From assembly GCF_914767665.1 (NCBI RefSeq), contig NC_059506.1:7192001-7256000 (forward strand): a stretch of DNA of 64,000 bases, read 5' to 3'. This DNA is from Harmonia axyridis (lineage: Eukaryota > Arthropoda > Insecta > Coleoptera > Coccinellidae). The position numbers and the translations under genes are program-made. Positions 56,355-64,000 of the stretch are shown in pieces; the stretch's first letter is position 1, and each line of letters starts with the position of its first letter. The notes under the pieces were generated by a model that searched no databases, was not told the origin of the DNA, and worked only from the letters and a program-made list of their open reading frames with translations.

Positions 56355-58006
56355 CAGGGTGTCCCATAAGTGGCACGTCACAGTGACACCGGAGGTAGGT
56401 CAGCTGAAGAGGGACCTAACCAGCCTAACATGACCCCAGTAAAAGTTGCATGGTTTTCGAGTTATTACCAAATTACGTTTTTTAGTGAATTTTCACCTTT
56501 TTTTTTAACATTGTCAGGGTCAGAATTCTGCTGGAAAGCTCTCGAAGCTTATTTTTTTGTTGTAATGGAATCTTAAATAGTTATTTAAGATGACATGAGT
56601 ATGATTCTGTCAAAAAGTTATGTGGATTTCCGTAAATTAATGGATAAATCTTGATTTCAATTGCTAGCAAAACGAGAACTTCGACTTTGGACACCTGCTG
56701 TGAAAAAAAATCCTTGAAACAAAACGAGCAAGTAACATCAAAAAATTGGGCATTTTAGACAGATTTAGAAATGGTACAATACACGAATCTTATGCCCGTA
56801 AAACTAGGTATTTTCATCATTTTACCGATGCCCTACTTGACTAAGTTGAAACTAGGAACCCCGCTATCAGGTAATTTTGCCGCTTGCTATGACATTACAT
56901 TTGATACCGGGCTTTGTTATTATTTGTTAAAGTCACAATAGGGAAAAAGATGGATTAGGGGAAGCGAAAAAGGAATATTATTGAAAAAAAAAGGTAAATT
57001 AATTAAAAACAAACTTAACTTTCGATTATTTATTTAAATCTTAAATCTAACTTACAGTAAATGTTCAAACTGTTTCCCTCGGACTCTAATGCATAAATGA
57101 CACCGTTTTATAAAATTACGATTCAATTTTCTTAAACTAATTTCCAATATGGTCCGGGCTGCGTCGAATACGCGTTCACGCAATTCTTCCTCGCTTCTTA
57201 TTGGTTTTGCAATCACTTTGTCCTTTAAACATCCCCAATAAAAAAAATCCAGTGGATTCAAATCCGGGGATCGCGGTGGCCACAGTATGGGTCCTAATCG
57301 CCCAATCCACCTGTCGGGGAATGTGTTAAATAAATAATCGAAAGTTAAGTCTGTTTTTAATTAATTTACCTTTTTTTTCAATAATATTCATTTTTCGCTT
57401 CCCCTAATCCATCTTTTTCCCTATTGTGACTTTAACAAATAATAACAAAGCCCGGTATCAAATGTAATGTAATAGCAAGCGGCAAAATTACCTGATAGCG
57501 GGGTTCCTAGTTTCAACTTAGTTAAGTAGGGCATCAGTAAAATGATGAAAATACCTAGTTTTATGGGCATAAGATTCGTGTATTGTACCATTTCTAAATA
57601 TGTCTAAAATGCCCAATTTTTTGATGTTACTTGCTCGTTTTGTTTCAAGGATTTTTTTTTCACAGCAGGTGTCCAAAGTCAAAGTTCTCGTTTTGCTAGC
57701 AATTGAAATCAAGATTTATCCATTAATTTACGGAAATCCACATAACTTTTTGACAGAATCATACTCATGTCATCTTAAATAACTATTGAAGATTCCATTA
57801 CAACAAAAAAAATAAGCTTCGAGAGCTTTCCAGCAGAATTCTGACCCTGACAATGTTAAAAAAGGTGAAAATTCACTAAAAAACGTAATTTGGTAATAAC
57901 TCGAAAACCATGCAACTTTTACTGGGGTCATGTTAGGCTGGTTAGGTCCCTCTTTAGCTGACCTACCTCCGGTGTCACTGTGACGTGCCACTTATGGGAC
58001 ACCCTG
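56355..58006 (-). mobile_element. Fold-back element with ~680-bp arms and transposase tail
   Basis: Ends CAGGGTGTCCCATAAGTGGC and its complement between TA (56353-56354, 58007-58008). Arms 56355-~57033 and ~57328-58006 are near-identical complements. The 294-bp centre encodes the end of a transposase on the minus strand. A tandem duplicate of the target (58229-58256) retains the unoccupied sequence AATTTAATTCTATAAATAGC, confirming TA-specific insertion. Confidence 0.95.
57052..57300 (-). pseudogene. DDE transposase C-terminal fragment
   Basis: Reads RWIGRLGPILWPPRSPDLNP, then LDFFYWGCLKDKVIAKPI, RSEEELRERVFDAARTILE and CIRVRGKQFEHLL-stop. It contains the last catalytic Asp block of a Tc1/mariner-like transposase and its complete C-terminus. 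Everything upstream is replaced by the inverted arm. It is the clearest example of the transposase family linked to ACAGGGTGT ends; SETMAR/Tc3-like annotations are usual for relatives. Confidence 0.88.
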
Positions 58007-58008
58007 TA

Positions 58009-58340
58009 TAAATAGCTTTGATTTGACTTGAATGGGTAGAAATTTTTAGTCAAGACACTTGATTTCACTACGGAGTATATGGTATGATTCGCCAATCATG
58101 ATGATGATTTAGAAAAAATGTTATCTGCCCCATGATTTGTGCTGTTATAACAGACCAAGTTCCCGGTCTACCATAGTGAAACATTTTTTTGGCAAAATTC
58201 TATTTTATTTTCAACATAGAATATTAAACATAGAAATTTAATTCTATAAATAGCTTTGTTACATTGGTTTGACTTGAATGGGTAGAAATTTTTGGCCAGA
58301 ACACTTCATTTTACTACATACATCTGGTATAATTCACAAA
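58009..58340 (+). repeat. Tandem repeat, ~230-bp unit
   Basis: ATAAATAGCTTTG ... GACTTGAATGGGTAGAAATT at 58009-58095 recurs at 58245-58335. The first unit is the one interrupted by the fold-back insertion. Confidence 0.85.
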
Positions 58341-58880
58341 TTTTACTTAGATTCTTTATTGCTGACTGTGTGAGGTTTTGAGGCAATTTTACATTGTTAC
58401 TGTTTCTGATGTATATTTTACATGTCGCATTTTAAATTTTTGTTATAGCTTCTCCATTGCCAATGAATCAGTTGGGAAAAATTTATAAAACTTTCATTTC
58501 GAAATGTGTATAATGAAAAAATCGATTATAAAGATAGCAAACCATATAACGAAATGTGTAATGCTTTCTTATAGTATGTCAAAACATGATTCAAGTTTTT
58601 TAATTGAAATGAAACAAAGTGATATCCTCAAATACATATTTGAATGCTGAATTTCCTTGAAATAAGGACCGAATCCTTTAAATATGTGGTAATTTAAATA
58701 TTGTATTGAGAGAAATCTCCCTCAGATTCGTATCATGGAAAAATAGTGTTTGATAAGGTTTGTCTCAACACATCAAAAATTCATGAGCTCTTTAGAAAAT
58801 GATCCGATCACTTTTAACGAATTGTGAAATAGTTCCTGCAATTCAATTCAATTTATAATGCAAAAGATAGTACTTATTGT
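58341..58880. other. Spacer
   Basis: No recognised feature. Confidence 0.3.
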
Positions 58881-58889
58881 TGTTAGATA

Positions 58890-59046
58890 TTTTTTCCATT
58901 GTGAATAACTGAAAATTACTCTGAAATTTTCTGCTCCGTCCTGTCAACAATTCTTGCAAAATTGCAAATGTTTCGTTGCTTGTGTGGCACATAGCGCTGT
59001 CTCGTTGAAAATAACCGTCGTCCACATCAATATCTTCCAATTCCAA
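58890..59046 (-). pseudogene. Transposase fragment, second catalytic block
   Basis: Minus strand reads MELEDIDVDDGYFQRDSAMC, then HTSNETFAILQELLTGRS. It resembles the D-D-V-W-F-Q-Q-D-G-A-T-C-H-T block of rosa-like Tc1/mariner transposases, with the catalytic Asp kept. The downstream W-P-P-R-S part is not recognisable. Confidence 0.65.
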
Positions 59047-59049
59047 CCA

Positions 59050-59492
59050 TAAAAAAAATCATTAATCGATGCCTAATTCCCAAGACAAGGAATCGACAAA
59101 CCTGGGTTCTCGTCCATACTGCAGGATACAAAAGCAATATTCTCAGTTATTGAGTGACGCACACGATTTTGATCAATTCATACCTCAAATTTTTTCATCA
59201 GTTTCACAATTTGACGTTGAGTTGCCGGACGAGAAGGTGCATCCTTCGACCAAAAGTACTTTTGTTTTGACTGCATAATTTTCACCTATTTTTTGGAGTG
59301 AATTTCAACAATTTCAATAATGGTTGAAGCGGGTATAATTTCAGGTTTAGTAAAAGTTTAGTTTCAACTTGTCGAATGTCAAAATGTGACAACTATACAG
59401 ATAGTGGACTTTTCAAAATGAGACCCCTTTAGCAAACTATCATTATTTTTCAATGAAGAATCATCCCATGAATATTGTCGCAATCATTCGCT
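59050..59492. other. Spacer
   Basis: No recognised feature. Confidence 0.3.
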
Positions 59493-59496
59493 AGAT

Positions 59497-60480
59497 TAGA
59501 TTAGATTTAATTGAGGAGGTTCCGTTTCACTGCGACCTAAGGGTCTATTGTGCCCATCATCAAAGCTATTCTTTCCTTAACGTGATCTACATCTCGCCTT
59601 CCAGTTCCAGATTTCTAATGAACTCCAGTATCTGGGATGGCTTCTCGGAGGCTAATTCCTCACATCTACAAGTTTCGTGTACAAAGCAGTTGCGTTGCGT
59701 TGGCTAGTGATGGCAAGGAATTCCGTTCCCAGCTGATCCGGAGATTCTTCCTACTCCTCACAGTAGCACTCGTCGTTTTCTGCTAGACCCATTCTCATGA
59801 GGTGTTTCCTTAGGCGACAATGCCCTTTGAGGAATTCAGTGGGAAGGTGTAGTATATTTTTGCTGAGATCCAGGAAGATTCCGCCAGAGTGTTTTTCACT
59901 TTCGGTTTTTTCCATCTCCTGGAACACTTTCTTGTAGGTAGGTAGATAAACTCGTCTACGCCACAGAAAGGTTTCGGGTCGATGAAAGGAGTTTGTGTTT
60001 CTTTTCTGGCAAGTGTGTTGCCCTCTTCATTCTTCTTAATTCCCGAATGGACGGAAACCAAACTAAAAAGACCTTGTCATTCTTGCCTATTTTATTGAGT
60101 TTTCTTCGGCACTCCAAAATCATGAATGTATCGCTATATCACATTTCTAATAGTTTCTTGCTAGGTTGCTTTCTACACATCTTTCTATTGCAAATATCTC
60201 AGCCTGAAAGACATTCAGAAAGCTGCCTAACGATAGTGAGCTGTCCCGAATACTCCAACGCCAGTCCCAGTCGTGGTTTTGGAACCATCTGTGTACCATT
60301 TGATGGTATTCTTTTCAAGAACTGGGATTGTGGACTCCGTTTCCCAATCTTCTTTTCTACTTGGTATCGTTATGAAGGTTTTTTCGAATGCTAATTCTTT
60401 ATCATCTCGTCACTGGCAAGGTTCGCTGATGGTATGTAATTAGTCAGGGAGGACCAAGCTCTCTCATTCCTAATTCCCTA
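59497..60480 (-). mobile_element. 5'-truncated LINE with RNase H domain
   Basis: Minus strand shows an RNase H domain of an I/Loa/R1-type non-LTR element. The first catalytic motif is W-Y-T-D-G-S-K-T-x-x-G-T-G-x-G-V-F (near 60290). Later comes H-S-G-I-K-x-N-E-E-x-x-x-L-A-R-K, then TPFIDPKPFCGV (60061 downward). After that a Cys/His-rich K-G-H-C-x-L-R-x-H-L-M-R-M-G segment follows with frame changes. The 3' end is an (ATCTA)-like tail at 59497-59512. The reverse transcriptase and ORF1 are absent. Confidence 0.85.
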
Positions 60481-60589
60481 ATTGCTAGTACCTTCCTTAG
60501 TAGTTAGAGTGGCCGCATCGGCTCACTAACAACATGTATAATGTGGAGTTTTTCGAAAGTTCAATCTCGGATTAATTATTGTAACCTCC

Positions 60590-61140
60590 CTGTATAGCTC
60601 CGTCCAAAATTTAACGAAGAAAAACGCCTAACCCACGTCATCATTGCGGCCCTTCTCAAACTCCGAGATGAGACTGACTCAAATTACCCCCTGAACCTTT
60701 CTCGAATCACCATTTTTTCAATTGCGCGAAAAGTTTTTTTATACTAACTCCCTGTCATCGCCCAATATAACTTTTCTAATTAGTTGGCAAGCGTTACCAC
60801 GACTTTATGTATTTTTTCCCGTGAATTAATCTAATGGTTCCCTAATCATTGGCCCCGGCGGGAACTTCGATTGGACGCCCAGCTTGATGGAGGGGCAGGC
60901 CGCGCGTCTTCGACAGAAGGGGGTCCCCCGAGTTATTTTTATCGGTAATGATGGCGTTTCCGACGTGATGAGATAAGAGAGAATGAAAATTGATGTCGTT
61001 ACAGGGACAGCATCTTCGATTAATACCGAGGTAGCCGAGATGGAAGATCTATCGAATTTCGTAGTCGGTTTTCCTTAGAATCTTCCGGGATGGAATTTTA
61101 GATTACGTCAATAAACGTAACAATTTTTTCGTTTCGTCAT
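60590..61140. other. GC-rich island
   Basis: Strongest GC island, with TTGGCCCCGGCGGGAAC and GGGGCAGGCCGCGCGTC. It has TAATTAG and TTTAT sites, no open frame and no repeat resemblance. Candidate conserved regulatory element. Confidence 0.4.
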
Positions 61141-61405
61141 AAAATTGAATGGGCATATTGTCGTGGTGTCGGTTTTTATAAAAACGAAATGGACCAGAAG
61201 GGTTTTTTTATTTCTCCGAAAAACGGATTCTGTTAGTTTCCTAAACCTCTGTTTTATAGGTATCAATGACATATTGATGAATCATTGCTCTCAGTTGTCA
61301 CTAACGAAAAATTCAAAAGAGAATTTTACATTTCATTATATATTACATTGAATTTGCAAATCATATATAACATTTTGACGTTTAAATAGTATATAACATT
61401 ACTAG

Positions 61406-61502
61406 CAAGGTAAGAGGGTTTTTACTGGCGAATGGAGGATATAATTGACGAGCCGCAGGCGAGTCAGTTACCTCCTTGAGCCTGTAAAACCCGTTACCTT
61501 GC
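61406..61502. repeat. Hairpin with CGAGCC/GGCGAG core beside recombinase
   Basis: Imperfect ~45-bp arms (AAGGTAA...GGGTTTT against AAAACCCGTTACCTT; TGGAGG against CCTCC). The core CGAGCCGCAGGCGAG at 61449-61463 is identical to that at 32375-32389. Confidence 0.8.
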
Positions 61503-61515
61503 GTGTATTGTTTTA

Positions 61516-62768
61516 TATTTTATTTGTTTCTCATTTGTAAAAAGGTTAGATAAATTCCAAAAAAATCTCAATAATTTGTCTCAAGTGTCGTAAGCTATCA
61601 TAGACATAAGTCTATGTAAGCTATGGAAGCGTTGCCATGAACATGTCTGTTTATTTTACTTTACATTTGTTTTGGCGAAAACGAGAATGAATGTACCAAA
61701 AGAAATTATTGAGGCAGCCAGTAGTGTAGTTTCAAGTTTATTACCTGCAAAATCAGCTTCAAGGTACGAGCGAGAATACGACGACTTCAAAAAGTGGCAA
61801 AACAAAAATAGTGTGATTGGGGTAACTGAAGATGTTTTGTTGGTCTACTTGAATCAACTATCAGCTAGATTCAGCCCTAATACTTTATGGGGGAAATGGT
61901 CTATGCTGAAAAGCTGCTTGGAAATGAAAGAAAATGCCCCTGTTCGCAGGTTTGTTTTCCTTTGAAAATTTATTGAAAAATATGACGTTTAGTTGTCATT
62001 TGCAGATTTCAAAAGGTAATAGCATTTCTGAAACGATAAAATGAGCGTTATACGCCAAAAAAGGCCAAGGTATTAAGTAAAGAAGAGGCTGAACAATTTC
62101 TTTTACATGCTCCTGATGACCAGTGGTTGCTGGCGAAAATTGTAACAATATTTGGGATTTTTGGATGTTGTCGATGTGACATACCGACATGGAAAGTGCA
62201 TTTCCCTTAATGCTGGCCAGCACACTATTGGTGGTATCCCAAAGCCAATAGCGAAATATTTAGGTTTAAAAGACCCAGAGTTATACACCGGCCACTCGCC
62301 ACTCTTTCCGCAGAACTGGAGCCACTATGGTTGCGGATTCGGGTGGAGATATTTTAGCACTAAAGCGTGCAGGAGGGTGGAAGAGCACCGAAATTGCGAT
62401 GAGTTATATAGATAATTCGGTCAACAAAAAAATCGAAATGTCTAGCAAATTATTTGGTAGTACGGAAAGTACAAATGTTCTGCAGTCCTCGAGTTCAGCA
62501 GTTTCTGAGTCAACAGATGGTTCATCATCATCAGTATCAACTCTTTCATCATCAAAAATCTGTGTTACTGGAAATAACAATTGTACCATGATTTTCAACA
62601 TATATGACGATAAAACAAAATTTTCTAATGTAAATAATACAACTAACTTGTAAAAATTTTGCAAGTCAACTGTCAGTTTTACAAGTTAGTGACTTGATAA
62701 AATAAACTTTCTTGATTAATATTGTGTTTTTGGAAACTGACGTTTACAAATGAGAAACAAATAAAATA
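61516..62768 (+). mobile_element. Crypton-like tyrosine recombinase element
   Basis: Perfect 26-bp inverted repeats at 61516-61541 and 62743-62768 (starting TATTTTATTTGTTTCTCATT) bracket a tyrosine-recombinase gene. A second hairpin (ACTAACTTGTAAAA and exact complement, 62641-62692) lies just past the gene. Animal Cryptons usually lack long inverted repeats, so this organisation is unusual. Whether the hairpin at 61406 is inside or outside the mobile unit is unclear. Confidence 0.75.
61687..62653 (+). pseudogene. Tyrosine recombinase (Crypton-like), broken
   Basis: Likely start ATG 61687 (MNVPKEIIEAASSVVSSLL). The N-terminal SAM-like core-binding domain (KSASRYEREYDDFKKWQNK, then LLVYLNQLSARFSPNTLWGK) ends at PVR. 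A probable 56-bp intron (61950-62005, GTTTGT...TTGCAG) rejoins R|FQKVIAFLK. A stop follows at about 62038. Next are VLSKEEAEQFLLHAPDDQWL and the catalytic Arg in GIFGCCRCD. After frame changes a 7-bp duplication (GCCACTC) precedes the H-x-x-R box H-S-F-R-R-T-G-A-T-M. Then come GGWKSTEIAMSYIDNS (Trp and nucleophilic Tyr) and a Ser-rich tail to 62653. All five catalytic positions are recognisable, but the frame is broken at least three times. No recombination partner site is identifiable. Confidence 0.85.
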
Positions 62769-62769
62769 C

Positions 62770-63190
62770 ATAAACTGATAGTAGACGTTTACCGAGTGAG
62801 TGAAATAAAACATATTCAATTGACTCTCAGAATTTTAACTTACAACTCAATTCAAGATTATTTTTTGAAACTAATTTGATATAACCATCTACATTAATAT
62901 TGTTACCACCACTTATACTCAGAAAAAGTTGTTAGTGAACTAATTTCATTATTTGGTACAAATATTAATACTCACTTCTTTCAACTCGCTGGAAGTTGAA
63001 GGTTGGATTTACTATTGCGAATATTTTTCTTCGGGAATATCGGCAAAAATCTAGTTTTATATGGTATTTATTCTCCTTTATGATCATTGATTTCAGAGGC
63101 AAAATTCTTCGTTTTTTTTCTCCAAATTTCAAACATTTACTCCTTGCTTTACTATCTATGTTTTACCAAGAAAAAAATTTAATTCAAACA
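62770..63190. other. Spacer
   Basis: No recognised feature. Confidence 0.3.
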
Positions 63191-63194
63191 GCTC

Positions 63195-64000
63195 CTTCTG
63201 GGTGTTCCTCGATGTCAAGATATGTATATCATCCTCAATATTATCACTTCTTATCTGAATTTTGGCAGGACAGGATCATAATTTTGGGACGAAATTGCAG
63301 GTAATATTAATTAATAATTATCAGAAGAATCGAGTTGAGTAGCATAACAATGAATAATTATCTACCTCTCACCTGCTAAATAAAGGAGAAAATATAATAT
63401 CCTTGAAATGACATGGGGGATGGAAGAGCTCTTCTGTTGCTGAAAGTTATGTAGAACTGCAGCACAGAAAAAACTGGATATTGCTAAAATTTTGGCAGCT
63501 ATATTCCTGCATCGAGTAGTCAAATTTTGAACGTTCCCATTATAAATACAATTGACAAAGGTACTACAAACGTAACCACTTCATACCTGGATTATGATTC
63601 AATGCAGGGATGTATTATGCTTTCAAAAATATGGACTGATAGTTCATTCTATCTTTGAATTATTATAGAATGAATAGAATAAATTAAAACAAATCTCATT
63701 TATTTTCATAAAATCACATCTTAGCACAATTGCAGTAATTCTTCTTTAGTACTCAAAAATATAAGTGCATTAATATTGTTGATGAGAATAATAATTCTTT
63801 CAATCATTTATTCTACTAATGATTTTTATGCTAAAATTGTTAGGTTAGTTATATTACAATATATTTCATCAATGCTTTTCGATAACTTATCCGTAAAGAA
63901 AACATTGTAAACAACATTCTTCATCAAAAATATTTCTAGTTATTTCAATCCTTTTGGTTATCCAATGCAGTTATTTAATATATAAATGCGTATATGTGGA
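63195..64000 (+). repeat. Dispersed repeat, copy B
   Basis: Same orientation and order as 3850-4590, with a ~90-bp insertion around 63380-63470. It runs to the window edge, where both copies still match (TATGTGTGGA / TATATGTGGA). Confidence 0.85.

Overview
The window looks like non-coding DNA from an insect genome, most likely a beetle. That placement is inference. It rests on the low GC content, GT-AG introns, short AT-rich spacers and the mix of Tc1/mariner, P-like, hAT, non-LTR and tyrosine-recombinase elements; no marker gene fixes the species. I see no bacterial operons, rRNA, CRISPR array or functional tRNA.

Only one stretch looks like a host protein-coding exon: 1471-3033 on the + strand. 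It has a clean acceptor and donor and a length divisible by three. It encodes a tyrosine-, proline- and glutamine-rich protein full of repeated D/E-R-Y/F motifs. The remaining ~61 kb is probably intron or intergenic space. It contains several islands of higher GC without convincing exons (near 17.4, 30.0, 33.2, 39.8, 43.2, 54.2, 56.0 and 60.9 kb), which are candidate conserved regulatory elements.

Most of the rest is transposon-derived. Recognisable autonomous-type remnants are: three 5'-truncated LINEs (461-1440, 49495-51515, 59497-60480); a P-like element with 28-bp inverted termini, an 8-bp target duplication and a spliced THAP-finger remnant (17902-18663); a mariner (30316-31579); a DD41D rosa-type element (38271-39511); a nearly intact DD34E Tc1 whose first catalytic Asp is Tyr (40449-41905); a Tc1-type transposase split by nested insertions (46.7-48.9 kb); and a Crypton-like tyrosine recombinase (61516-62768). 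A hAT MITE (5276-5581) and a tRNA-derived SINE head (34052-34118) are also present.

Two cross-cutting patterns stand out. First, about 29 copies of the end motif ACAGGGTG (or its complement) occur. Many bound fold-back elements made of long inverted arms, and several contain only the C-terminal end of one related DDE transposase family. Second, a set of long hairpins shares the core CGAGCC-(short loop)-GGCGAG. These lie beside a repeat (here R1) encoding a recurrent ~62-aa peptide and beside the Crypton-like recombinase. A ~0.96-kb palindrome at 43.5-44.5 kb carries the catalytic-tyrosine tail of a second recombinase of that type. Several local snap-back inverted duplications, up to 68 bp perfect per arm, are superimposed on the repeats. 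A ~0.75-kb sequence near 3.85-4.59 kb recurs in the same orientation at the right edge of the window.
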